From JAIQFL01 sp035295745 (GTDB lineage: Bacteria > Acidobacteriota > Terriglobia > Bryobacterales > Bryobacteraceae): a DNA stretch of 64,000 nt. The stretch lies in assembly GCA_035295745.1 (NCBI GenBank), contig DATGIL010000088.1, forward strand, positions 1 through 64,000, in the 5' to 3' direction. This document shows, piece after piece, positions 36,652 through 45,484 of this stretch; the stretch's first letter is position 1, and every line of letters begins with the position of its first letter. The translations under genes were made by a program, and so were the position numbers. The notes below the pieces were generated by a model. That model ran no database searches. It saw nothing but the letters and a program-made list of their open reading frames with translations, and was not told where the DNA came from.

Positions 36652-37908
36652 TTATCGCGGCCGTGCTTCGGGCCGGCCGAAAGGCAGCCTCTGCCGCAAC
36701 ATTCTGCGAACGTTTTCGGGGAGGGCCAACGGGCCGGGTTCGACTTGGGCAGCCGCAGCCGCGCTCGCGCTGCCGGCTTTGACGGGAATCGGCGTGGCCA
36801 GATATGCGTGGATCTCGCCGGTATTTTTATTCATGGCCGGGCCCACAATCTCTCCGGCATCATTGATCGAGCAGGCAAACAGCAGATACCACGGCGAGTC
36901 CGCCGGGATGAGCGAGTTGAGGTCGATCATGACTTTCTTTTGCCACAGGAAGGCGCGGCAGTCGCCCATGGCATCGCAAGATCCGCCGACCACCTGGCTG
37001 CTGTTATTGATCCAGTTCGCAGCGCCCACGGCATCCGTACCCAATGCACCAATGTCCTGCATGCCGGTATCCCTGGTCCACAGGAAGGCGTGACTAGAAG
37101 CGTCGCCAGCAAGGTTCGACCCGCCCACCACTTCGCCCCTGTTATTAATTGCGTAAGCAACGTTGTTCATCGTACCTCCCAAGTTGCCCAGGTCCGTAGC
37201 CAAGCCGTTTTCCCAGAGGACGGCATGCGGCCCCTGCAGTGCGCCCACGGTGGAAACTATGGTGTTCGAGCAGTCGCCCGACGAGCCAACTGTCTGGCCG
37301 AGATCGTTGAGCAGGGTGGCGAATCCAACCGTGTCGCCAGAGAGCGGAGGCAGCGCCTGAATCTCGCCTCCGGGGCCCCACATCACGGCCTGATAATCGA
37401 GAACTTGAGGCGATGTGCAGAGTTTGTCTTTGGTGCCAGTCTCGGCAACCCCGGCAAGCTGGCTTCGGTTATTGACTGCGAAGGCCATAGCGTTGGTTCC
37501 ACCCAAGGTGGGGAGCGCGCTCATTTTTCCGTTCCAGAATGCCCCCAGACAGGTCAGGTGAGAGCCGAAACCGCAAAAGTCTTCACCCAGCGGGTCAGGT
37601 TTCGACATCTCGGAGACAATCGCCATCTCCCCCGCACCGTTAGGCCCATAGGACTGGCCGTTCGGACCGCCCAGCGTGCCCACGTCTGTCTTAGCGATTC
37701 CCGTAAGGAAGGGGTGTTGCTCCCCGCCGGGCAGGTCGGCGCCGCCTGATACACGGCCCGCGTTGTTGATGCCGGATGGTATGCTAAGCGTCCCGCCAAA
37801 AGTGCCGAGGTCGGTGACGTTGTAGCGTACGGTCTGCGCTGTTGCAAGCGAGGCGAGCAATACGCCCGCGGCAATCCTCGCGGCAAGCGAACTTACGATC
37901 AGCTTCAT
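36652..37908 (-). CDS. Exported HAF-repeat protein
   Basis: A 418-residue protein with a signal peptide (cleavage near LATAQ) and repeated blocks of the extracellular HAF family: DLGTFGGTLSIPSGINNAG, ALPTLGGTNAMAFAVNNRSQ, DLGNLGGTMNNVAYAINNRG and DIGALGTDAVGAANWINN. The units are about 45-50 residues and probably build a beta-propeller. The C-terminus is a low-complexity Ala-rich and basic tail. Proteins of this family are secreted; no activity is known. An AGGAGGGA-type ribosome binding site precedes the ATG. Confidence 0.82.
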   Translation of the reverse strand: MKLIVSSLAARIAAGVLLASLATAQTVRYNVTDLGTFGGTLSIPSGINNAGRVSGGADLPGGEQHPFLTGIAKTDVGTLGGPNGQSYGPNGAGEMAIVSEMSKPDPLGEDFCGFGSHLTCLGAFWNGKMSALPTLGGTNAMAFAVNNRSQLAGVAETGTKDKLCTSPQVLDYQAVMWGPGGEIQALPPLSGDTVGFATLLNDLGQTVGSSGDCSNTIVSTVGALQGPHAVLWENGLATDLGNLGGTMNNVAYAINNRGEVVGGSNLAGDASSHAFLWTRDTGMQDIGALGTDAVGAANWINNSSQVVGGSCDAMGDCRAFLWQKKVMIDLNSLIPADSPWYLLFACSINDAGEIVGPAMNKNTGEIHAYLATPIPVKAGSASAAAAAQVEPGPLALPENVRRMLRQRLPFGRPEARPR

Positions 37909-38026
37909 GAATTCCCTCCATTAGGAGTAGGCGCAGTGCGCGCCGGGAAACTATCATGGCGCTTAGGGCTTGCCTGGCGTGGTTGCCGATTACTCACCGC
38001 GGCGTCTGACGTAGCGCCCCTTCAGC

Positions 38027-38159
38027 TTGCCCCAAATACCGTACCCTTTCGGGCAAGCTGCCTCTCGAACCCGTCTGAGTCCGACGGTTTTTCCTTGTAA
38101 CTCTCTGATTCTAAAAGGCGACACCCGTCGGAGTCAGACGGTTGCAGGGATTGGGGCAA
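38027..38159. repeat. 133-bp imperfect terminal-inverted-repeat element (MITE/REP-like)
   Basis: The ends are TTGCCCCAA (38027-38035) and TTGGGGCAA (38151-38159). Inside each end lies a 17-bp block, CCGTCTGAGTCCGACGG at 38071 and CCGTCGGAGTCAGACGG at 38125; the second is the reverse complement of the first with one mismatch at the centre. Each block is also nearly palindromic by itself. The gap it occupies (37909-38309) has no gene. The layout fits a small non-autonomous mobile or REP-type repeat. No target-site duplication could be assigned. Confidence 0.5.
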
Positions 38160-38290
38160 ACTGAGGCGTGCGCCATGCGACGCACAGTCAGAGTGCGGTC
38201 CGCGTAGCCGCGCCGAGAATTCCCGCAAGCCTGTAAGCACCCCATGCCAGCCTGCTGGGTGCCGAAGGGGTCGTAAAACTCGCGGGGCGG

Positions 38291-38296
38291 TATAAT
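38291..38296 (+). promoter_or_regulatory. Putative -10 element TATAAT before ECF gene
   Basis: TATAAT ends 13 nt before the ATG of the sigma-factor gene, which would leave a very short leader without a ribosome binding site. No clear -35. Confidence 0.35.
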
Positions 38297-38309
38297 CAAC
38301 GGACGCGCA

Positions 38310-38921
38310 ATGCCGCAGGGGGCACAATCCGGTGAAACGCCTGAGAGTGAGGTCAGCACGCTCTTGCACGCCTGGAGCGGCGGAGATCAAAGCGCGCTCG
38401 AAAAGCTCACCCCCATCGTTTACGAAGAGTTGCGGCGGCTGGCGCGGCGCTACCTGAAACGGGAACACACCGGCCACAGCCTGCAGACCACCGCACTGGT
38501 AAATGAAGCCTATGTGCGCCTGGTGGACTATACGCGCATGAAGTGGCAGGATCGCGCACATTTCTTCGCTGTCTCGTCGCAGTTGATGCGGCGCATCCTG
38601 GTGGACCATGCGCGCCGCCACAATTTGAAACGCGGGGGCGATGTACAGCACGTATCTTTGGAAGAAGCGGCCATGGTGGGCGACGATCGGGCTGCCGACC
38701 TGGTAGCCCTGGATGACGCGATGAACTCGCTGGCGCGGCAGGATCCCCGCAAGGTGCAGGTAGTCGAAATGCGCTTCTTTGGCGGACTCAGTGTGGAAGA
38801 GACCGCGGAAGTGCTCAAAATCTCGCCGGTCACCGTGATGCGCGATTGGAGTACCGCCAGGGCGTGGCTCTACCGCGAACTGACCGGTGGGCCGGCTGGG
38901 GCGCCGCGCGATGGAATCTGA
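38310..38921 (+). CDS. ECF sigma factor (acidobacterial, TIGR02999-like)
   Basis: A 203-residue sigma factor. Region 2: PIVYEELRRLARRYLKREH through FFAVSSQLMRRILVDHARR. Region 4: KVQVVEMRFFGGLSVEETAEVLKISPVTVMRDW cut only by domain edges, with a clear HTH. Its 3' end overlaps the start of the kinase gene at 38911 by 11 bp, so the two are translated together. This pairing argues that the kinase senses a signal and acts on this sigma factor. There is no membrane anti-sigma gene nearby. Confidence 0.9.
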   Translation: MPQGAQSGETPESEVSTLLHAWSGGDQSALEKLTPIVYEELRRLARRYLKREHTGHSLQTTALVNEAYVRLVDYTRMKWQDRAHFFAVSSQLMRRILVDHARRHNLKRGGDVQHVSLEEAAMVGDDRAADLVALDDAMNSLARQDPRKVQVVEMRFFGGLSVEETAEVLKISPVTVMRDWSTARAWLYRELTGGPAGAPRDGI

Positions 38922-41898
38922 GCGCTGGAGACGTGTCGATGACCTGCTGCAGGCCGCGCTGGAGCGTCCGCCCGTCGAGCGCGCGGAGTTCTTGCGGCAG
39001 GCCTGCGCGGGCGACGAAGCGCTGGAGAGGGAAGTGCGGTCGCTGGTGGCCTCCGAAGAGGCGGCGGGAGGATTCCTGTTGAGCCCGGCGATCGAGGTGG
39101 CCGCGAACGCCATGGCCCAGCGGCCGGACATCGACCTTGAGTTGCAGACCTCCGCGTCCCTCACTGGCCAGACCATCTCCCATTACCGCATCGTCGAGAA
39201 GTTGGGCGAGGGTGGGATGGGCGTCGTTTGGAAAGCCCGCGATATGCGCCTGGACCGCTTCGTGGCGCTCAAGCATTTGACAGCCGACAGGATGAACGAT
39301 CCCGAGCGCAAGAAGCGATTCGTCCAGGAAGCCAGGGCCGCCTCCGCGCTCAACCATCCCAACATCGTCACCATCTACGACATCGGCCAGGAGCATGGCA
39401 CCGATTTCATTGCCATGGAGTATGTGCCCGGCAAGGCGCTGAACCAGTTGATCCCGCGCAAAGGAATGCGGCTGAACGAGGCGCTTAAGTACGCGATCGA
39501 GGTGGCCGACGCCCTGACGGCGGCGCACGCGGCCGGCATCGTGCATCGCGACCTGAAACCCGGCAACGTCATGGTGAACGATAGCGGGTGCGTGAAAGTG
39601 CTCGATTTCGGCCTGGCTAAGTTGACCGAGCCGGACGGGACGGCCGAATCGGCGCGTACCGAGACGATCGCCGAGGCGCCCAAGACCGGCGAGGGCATGA
39701 TTGTCGGAACGGCCGCTTACATGTCGCCGGAACAGGCCGAGGGGAGGAAGGTGGATGCGCGGACCGACATTTTCAGCTTCGGCGCGTTGCTATACGAGAT
39801 GATCACGGGGAGGCGTGCTTTCGGTGGTGACTCTATGGCTTCGATCTTGTCGGCCATTTTGCGCGATGAGCCGAAGCCCGCATCGGAGATCGCGCCTGGC
39901 CTTCCACGCGCGCTCGACAGGATCATTACGCGATGCCTCCAAAAGGACCCCAGCCTGAGGTATCAACACGCGGGTGATCTGAAGATCGACTTGCAACAGG
40001 TAAAGGGGGAGACGACCGCCGCCGATTCCGCGATGCACCAACCGCTGCCGCGGAAGCTGAGCATGGGGCGCGGGCGGTGGCTGGCGGCCGCCGTTGCGTG
40101 CGTGGTGGTTTTGCTGGCCGTGGGGTGGCGGCTCTATCGCCCTCAGTCCGCGCTGTCTCCCTGGAAGCTCACCCGTCTGACTAACGAAGCAGGACTGTCG
40201 ACCGATTCCGCGCTATCGCCGGACGGCAAGCTGGTGGTTTACCGTTCGGATCGCGCGCAGGATGGGGAGCAGGATCTTTATGTGAAACAAGTTGCGGGGG
40301 GCCAGCCGATCCGTTTGACATTCGATGGCACGAGTACGTCGCCGAAGTTTTCGCCAGACGGCAGTAAGATCGTATTCCGGTCGAGCCGGGATGGCGGCGG
40401 CATTTACGAGATCCCGGCGTTTGGCGGAGAGGCCCAGCTATTGGCGCGGGGCGGTTTGAATCCTGTGTTTTCGCCGGACGGCTCACAGGTGGCCTATTGG
40501 GTCGGCCTGCCAAGCATCTCCCATTTGGTGCCCGGTACCGGCACCATCTGGGTGGTGCCTGCGGCCGGCGGCCAGCCGGTGCAGGTTGCGACGAACTTCA
40601 CGACGGCCCGCAGTCCGATCTGGTCCCCGGACGGGAAGCACCTGTTATTCGTCGGATACACATCGGCGATAGCCGGCGATAGCTCCAGTATCGACTGGTG
40701 GATGATCGGCGCCAATGGGGAGGATGCGGTAAGGACAGACGCGTACGAAGCGCTGCGACACGCCGGACTGCAAGTAAGCAGCAACACCGTCGCCAGCCCA
40801 GCCCCCGGCACTCCACCCCCGGCGTGTTGGTCGGCTTCCGAGAATACCGTGATCTTCTCCATCGCGAGCGGCGATACCTCGAATCTTTGGGCAATCGGCA
40901 TTTCGCCACACACCGGCAAAGTGGCGGGTGCGCCGAAGAGATTGACAACGGGCACTGGGAGTGAAGTGTATCCGGACTGCACCTTCGCCGGCGACCTGAC
41001 ATTTACCAACGTGGAAACCAGACGAGACATCTGGTCGCTCTCGTTCGATTTGGACCGTGGAACGCCCGAAGGCCCCCTGGCGCGCATCACGGAGGGCCCA
41101 GCCAGGAGTGAATGGCCATCGTTTCCAAACAGCGGACGCTACGTGACGTTTGTTTCCGACCGGGCGGGTCGAGGGAACATCTGGATGCGGGAACTGGGGT
41201 CCGGGAAGGAATTGAGTGTAGCCAGCTCATCGCTTGCGCAGCGGTATCCCTTGAGTAACCCATCCGGCACCCGAGTCGCTTATTCGGTCTACGAGAAGGA
41301 TCAGAGAGCGGTGTACGTCTCCGCGTCTGGCGGAGCACCCGAGAAGCTATGTGGAGGGTGCCTGCGCGCTACGGGCTGGTCGCTGGATGAGAAGGCGATC
41401 CTGGTGTTCGGCGGAAATCCCTATCAGATCGATGTTCTCGACCTGGCAACGCATCGACAGACCCCGCTGTTGAAGCATCACACTGACAGTTTGTTGTACG
41501 GCCGGTTCTCCCCCGACAATCGCTGGGTGAGTTTTACGGTTCGGGTTCCGCCGAATCGCGGGCTCATCGCGATCGCGCCCGCGGATGGACCGAAGCCGAT
41601 TCCCGAAAGCGCCTGGATCACGATCGCGGAGACGGGAGGTGACGATTCTGCCGACTGGTCGCCCGACGGGAAGACGCTGTATTTTAGTTCCCCGAGAGAT
41701 GGACATAGCTGCCTGTGGGGGCAACGGATGGAAGCACGCTCTCACCGGCCTGTAGGCGAGCCTTTCGCCGTGCAGCATTTTCACGGACGCGTGTCTTTTC
41801 GGCATGCGGGGTGGTCGGTGGCCGGCGGCCGAATCGGATTGGCGCTCGTCGAGGATACGGGCAATATTTGGATGATGTCGCGCTCCAGCGGGCGCTGA
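38911..41898 (+). CDS. Membrane Ser/Thr protein kinase with TolB-like propeller
   Basis: A 995-residue protein. The N-terminal about 75 residues form a helical domain (RVDDLLQAALERPPVERAEF, then FLLSPAI) shared with the next gene. The kinase domain is complete: GEGGMG loop, K121 in VALKHL, HRDLKPGN (D214), DFG (D232) and GTAAYMSPEQ. A membrane helix lies near residue 390 (LAAAVACVVVLLAVGW). The C-terminal about 580 residues are propeller blades (SPDGKLVVYRSDR, SPDGSKIVFRSSRDG, SPDNRWVSF). It overlaps the ECF gene upstream and is followed after 15 bp by a kinase-TPR gene, making a three-gene operon. Confidence 0.92.
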   Translation: MESERWRRVDDLLQAALERPPVERAEFLRQACAGDEALEREVRSLVASEEAAGGFLLSPAIEVAANAMAQRPDIDLELQTSASLTGQTISHYRIVEKLGEGGMGVVWKARDMRLDRFVALKHLTADRMNDPERKKRFVQEARAASALNHPNIVTIYDIGQEHGTDFIAMEYVPGKALNQLIPRKGMRLNEALKYAIEVADALTAAHAAGIVHRDLKPGNVMVNDSGCVKVLDFGLAKLTEPDGTAESARTETIAEAPKTGEGMIVGTAAYMSPEQAEGRKVDARTDIFSFGALLYEMITGRRAFGGDSMASILSAILRDEPKPASEIAPGLPRALDRIITRCLQKDPSLRYQHAGDLKIDLQQVKGETTAADSAMHQPLPRKLSMGRGRWLAAAVACVVVLLAVGWRLYRPQSALSPWKLTRLTNEAGLSTDSALSPDGKLVVYRSDRAQDGEQDLYVKQVAGGQPIRLTFDGTSTSPKFSPDGSKIVFRSSRDGGGIYEIPAFGGEAQLLARGGLNPVFSPDGSQVAYWVGLPSISHLVPGTGTIWVVPAAGGQPVQVATNFTTARSPIWSPDGKHLLFVGYTSAIAGDSSSIDWWMIGANGEDAVRTDAYEALRHAGLQVSSNTVASPAPGTPPPACWSASENTVIFSIASGDTSNLWAIGISPHTGKVAGAPKRLTTGTGSEVYPDCTFAGDLTFTNVETRRDIWSLSFDLDRGTPEGPLARITEGPARSEWPSFPNSGRYVTFVSDRAGRGNIWMRELGSGKELSVASSSLAQRYPLSNPSGTRVAYSVYEKDQRAVYVSASGGAPEKLCGGCLRATGWSLDEKAILVFGGNPYQIDVLDLATHRQTPLLKHHTDSLLYGRFSPDNRWVSFTVRVPPNRGLIAIAPADGPKPIPESAWITIAETGGDDSADWSPDGKTLYFSSPRDGHSCLWGQRMEARSHRPVGEPFAVQHFHGRVSFRHAGWSVAGGRIGLALVEDTGNIWMMSRSSGR

Positions 41899-41913
41899 CA
41901 CAGGGAAGAGTTG

Positions 41914-44892
41914 ATGGAATCTGAACGTTGGCAGCGGGTCGAAGACCTGCTGCAGGCCGCGTTGGAGCGTCCGCCTGGCGAGCGGACAGAATTTTTGCGG
42001 CAAGCGTGCGCAGGCGACGAGGCGCTGGAGCGGGAAGTTCAGTCGCTGGTGGCGTCTGAGGAGGCGGCGGGAGGATTCCTGCTGAGCCCGGCGATCCAAG
42101 TGGCCGCGCGGGCCGCTGCCGGCAGGCAGGACTCAGACACAGCCGGTTCCCGCACCGGCGAGACCTTCTCTCATTACCGCATCCTCGATAAGTTGGGCGC
42201 GGGCGGAATGGGTGTGGTTTATAAGGCCGAGGACGTCCGGCTGAACCGGTTCGTGGCCGTCAAGTTTCTGCCCGAGGAGATCGCGCAGGAACCTCGTGCG
42301 CTCAGCCGTTTTCAGCGGGAGGCACGCGCGGCTTCGGCGCTCAACCATCCGCATATTTGCTCGATCTTCGACATGGGTGAGTCGAACGGTTATCCATTTC
42401 TCGTGATGGAACTGCTCGATGGCAAGACCCTTCACGAGAGCATCAGAAGTAAGTCTCTCGATATCCCGGCCGCGCTCGCGCTGAGTATCCAGGTGGCAGA
42501 CGCGCTGGACGCCGCCCACGGCAAGAGCATCGTTCATCGCGATATCAAGCCGGCCAATATCTTTGTAACGGAACGTGGTGACGCCAAGGTGCTGGACTGC
42601 GGCTTAGCCAAGCAAAGCCGGCAGGCGGACACGGAATTGACGCTTGAGATGCTCACAGAGCCGGGCTCGGCCATGGGCACGATCGCCTACATGTCGCCGG
42701 AACAGGCGCGCGGGCAGACGGTGGATGCGCGCAGCGACCTGTGGTCATTGGGTGTGGTTCTGTACGAAATGGTGACGGGATCCCGGCCGTTTGACGGTCC
42801 GACGACGGCGATTGTCTTCGACACTCTGCTGAACAAAACGCCGCAACCGGTTCGCGAGCGGAATCCGAAGGTCCCAGCCGGTCTGGAACGGATCATCGGC
42901 AGGCTTCTCCAAAAGGATCGCGAACTGCGGTACCAATCTGCCGCGGAACTGCGCGGCGATCTGAAGCGGCTGCAAACAGGACAGAGTCCGGCTGCCACGA
43001 TCCGGAGGCGCAGCCCTCTGGTGAGGTACGGGATCGCTGCCGTTGCCGTGCTCATTCTGGCGGCTGGCGGGCTGTTCTTCTGGCGGCAGCGCACGCAGGC
43101 CAAACCGCTTACGGACCAAGATGTGCTAGTGCTCGCGGACTTCACCAACACCACCGGCGATCCGGTTTTCGACGGCACTCTGCGCCAGGCGCTGGCTATC
43201 GAGTTCGAGCAGTCCCCCTTTCTGAAAATCACGGACGATGAGCAGGTACAAAGGAACCTGCAACTGATGAGCCTGCCGCGGGGAGCGCGCATCACCAACC
43301 AGATCGCGCATGACATCTGCGTGCGCGATGCAGCGGCGGCTACGATCGGCGGTTCCATCGCCACCCTGGGGAAGAGCTACGTTGTCACACTCCAGGCGGT
43401 CACTTGCCAGGGTGGCGCAACGCTCGCCCGGGAGCAGGTCCAGGCGGACGGCAAGGAGCACGTGTTGAACGCAGTGGGAAACGCCGCGACGGCCATGCGC
43501 GGCAAGCTCGGGGAATCGCGCAGCTCGATCCAGAAGTTGAATCGTCCGCTGGAACAGGCGACCACGGGTTCGCTCGAAGCTCTCCGGAATCTGACGGCGG
43601 GCTTCGATGAGGCGGCCCATGGCCGATTCCTGGCTGCTGTTCCGTTGATGGAGCGAGCCATCGCGCTCGATCCGAATTTCGCGATGGCTTACCACTACCT
43701 TTCGATCGCTTACGACAATGCCGGGGACGAAGGCCGGGCGCTCGATTACGATCGAAAGGCGTTTGCGTTGATCGACCGTGTTTCCGAGAATGAGCGGGCC
43801 TACATTGCAGCCGGCTATTACGAATCGACGGGCGAGTTGGACAAAGCCATTGACGCCTATCGACTGGGTATCGGGAACTATCCCCGCGCATGGGAACTTC
43901 ATAACAACCTCAGCGAAATTTACATAGACCTGGGGCAATTCGACGAGGGCCTCAGGGAGGGCCAGGCAGCGTCCCAGTTGCAGCCGAACGCGGAGCCGCC
44001 GTATCGGCGGCTAATGGACGCTTACATGTGTCTGGACCGGCTGGACGAGGCCAAGAAGGTCGCTGAGAGAGTGCGAATGCTGGGTATCGACGGCGCGAGG
44101 ATCCACCAGCGCTTCCTCGAAATGGCCTACATCGAGGGCGATCAGGCTGCCATCGACCGGGAAACTCAATGGTACGCGGGCAAGCCAGAAGAGTACATCA
44201 GCTTTGGCCTGCTGGCGGCCCATCGGAATGTTCTCGGCCAGCGTCGCGAGTCCAGCAAATTGTACAAACGAGCGGCGGAGAATGCGCTGCGCCGGGGGCT
44301 CCTGGACGCCGCGGCGGGCTTCGAAGAAGCCGATGCGCGTGCCGACGCCCTGACGGGTAACTGCCGGACGGCGCGCCAACTGGGGTGTCCGGCCCTGGCG
44401 CTGGCGATGTGCGGCGATGGGGCCCAGGCGGAGAAACTCGCCGCGGAGACTTCCAGGCGTTTCCCGAATGGAACCCTCTGGAATGCGGTACAACTGCCTG
44501 AGATTCGCGCAGCTATCGAACTGCAGCGCGGGCAGCCCACTAAGGCGGTGGCACTGCTGTCAGCCTCTTCGCCTTACGAGCGCGCTTATCCCGAGGCGGT
44601 GTACCTGCGCGGCCTGGCGTACCTGCGTCTCGGTAAGGGCGTGGAGTCCGCCGCCGAGTTCCAGAAGATCCTGGATCATAAGGGAGCCAGTTGGGGCAGC
44701 ACCTGGCTCTATCCGAATTGGGGACTGTACTATTCCATTTCCTACCTGGGGCTGGCACGGGCTTCGGAGATGGCGGGCAACACGGCGAAAGCGAGGATCG
44801 CCTTCCAGGACTTCTTCGCACTTTGGAAGGACGCCGACCAAGACACTCCGATCTTCCAGCAAGCCAAGCCGGAATACGCCAAGCTGCAGTGA
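41914..44892 (+). CDS. Membrane Ser/Thr protein kinase with TPR C-terminus; DCG in place of DFG
   Basis: A 992-residue protein sharing the N-terminal helical domain of the previous kinase almost residue for residue. The kinase has GAGGMG, K117 in VAVKFL, HRDIKPAN (D210) and GTIAYMSPEQ, but the DFG motif reads DCG (D228-C229-G230). Asp and Gly are kept, so metal binding is possible, while the packing Phe is lost. A membrane helix lies near residue 375. Next is a domain beginning VLVLADFTNTTGDPVFDGTLRQAL, found in TPR kinases of this phylum, then several TPR repeats to the end. The ATG at 41914 is preferred over the adjacent upstream TTG. Last gene of the ECF-kinase-kinase operon. Confidence 0.9.
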   Translation: MESERWQRVEDLLQAALERPPGERTEFLRQACAGDEALEREVQSLVASEEAAGGFLLSPAIQVAARAAAGRQDSDTAGSRTGETFSHYRILDKLGAGGMGVVYKAEDVRLNRFVAVKFLPEEIAQEPRALSRFQREARAASALNHPHICSIFDMGESNGYPFLVMELLDGKTLHESIRSKSLDIPAALALSIQVADALDAAHGKSIVHRDIKPANIFVTERGDAKVLDCGLAKQSRQADTELTLEMLTEPGSAMGTIAYMSPEQARGQTVDARSDLWSLGVVLYEMVTGSRPFDGPTTAIVFDTLLNKTPQPVRERNPKVPAGLERIIGRLLQKDRELRYQSAAELRGDLKRLQTGQSPAATIRRRSPLVRYGIAAVAVLILAAGGLFFWRQRTQAKPLTDQDVLVLADFTNTTGDPVFDGTLRQALAIEFEQSPFLKITDDEQVQRNLQLMSLPRGARITNQIAHDICVRDAAAATIGGSIATLGKSYVVTLQAVTCQGGATLAREQVQADGKEHVLNAVGNAATAMRGKLGESRSSIQKLNRPLEQATTGSLEALRNLTAGFDEAAHGRFLAAVPLMERAIALDPNFAMAYHYLSIAYDNAGDEGRALDYDRKAFALIDRVSENERAYIAAGYYESTGELDKAIDAYRLGIGNYPRAWELHNNLSEIYIDLGQFDEGLREGQAASQLQPNAEPPYRRLMDAYMCLDRLDEAKKVAERVRMLGIDGARIHQRFLEMAYIEGDQAAIDRETQWYAGKPEEYISFGLLAAHRNVLGQRRESSKLYKRAAENALRRGLLDAAAGFEEADARADALTGNCRTARQLGCPALALAMCGDGAQAEKLAAETSRRFPNGTLWNAVQLPEIRAAIELQRGQPTKAVALLSASSPYERAYPEAVYLRGLAYLRLGKGVESAAEFQKILDHKGASWGSTWLYPNWGLYYSISYLGLARASEMAGNTAKARIAFQDFFALWKDADQDTPIFQQAKPEYAKLQ

Positions 44893-45043
44893 GCCGCGAA
44901 ATGACGAGAGAAGGCGAAGAGCTTCCGTGGAAACCATGCCTATGCCGCTGTAGTCTGGGGGGCGCAGCGGGCGGTATCATTCATTGTCGATCCGGAGAGC
45001 GTATCACCAGGTGAGATCACCCCGAATGACCTGCGGAACGGGT

Positions 45044-45410
45044 GATGGAATCCGACCGTTGGAAACGCGGGTCGATGATCTGCTGCAAGCCGCGTTAGAG
45101 CGGCCGCCCGACGAGCGCGCGGCGTTCTTGCGGCAGGCGTGCGCAGGCGACGAAGCGCTGGGAGGGAAGTGCGGTCGCTGGTGGCCTCCCAAGAGGCGGC
45201 GGGAAACTTCCTGCAGAGCCCGGCGATCGAGGTGGCAGCGAACGCCATGGCCCAGCGGCCAGACGCCGACCTTGAATCGCAGACCGCCGCGTCCCTCCCA
45301 GTTTGTTGTACAGCCGGTTCTCGCCGGACAATCGCTGGGTGAGTTTTACGGCTCGGATTCCGCCGAATCGCGGGGGCATCCCGATCGCCGACGCGGATGT
45401 ACCGACCAGC
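45044..45410 (+). pseudogene. Third kinase copy, internally deleted and frameshifted
   Basis: The first part matches codons 1-85 of the kinase at 38911 (RVDDLLQAALERPPDERAAF and later NFLQSPAIEVAANAMAQRP), but needs two frameshifts: about 2 extra bases after codon 6 and one missing base near 45165. At about 45298 it jumps straight to a segment matching the far C-terminus of the same protein (SRFSPDNRWVSFTARIPPNRG), which lies around 41490 in the intact gene. About 2.3 kb of coding DNA is therefore missing relative to that gene. After about 45410 the match ends. It is a clear relic of the same kinase type and cannot make a kinase. Confidence 0.8.
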
Positions 45411-45484
45411 AAATCGGGAGGAGGGGCAAGCGCGAAAGCCGCGTCAGCAGGGTTACCGCTGCCAGACACTGCTCCGCAACGATT

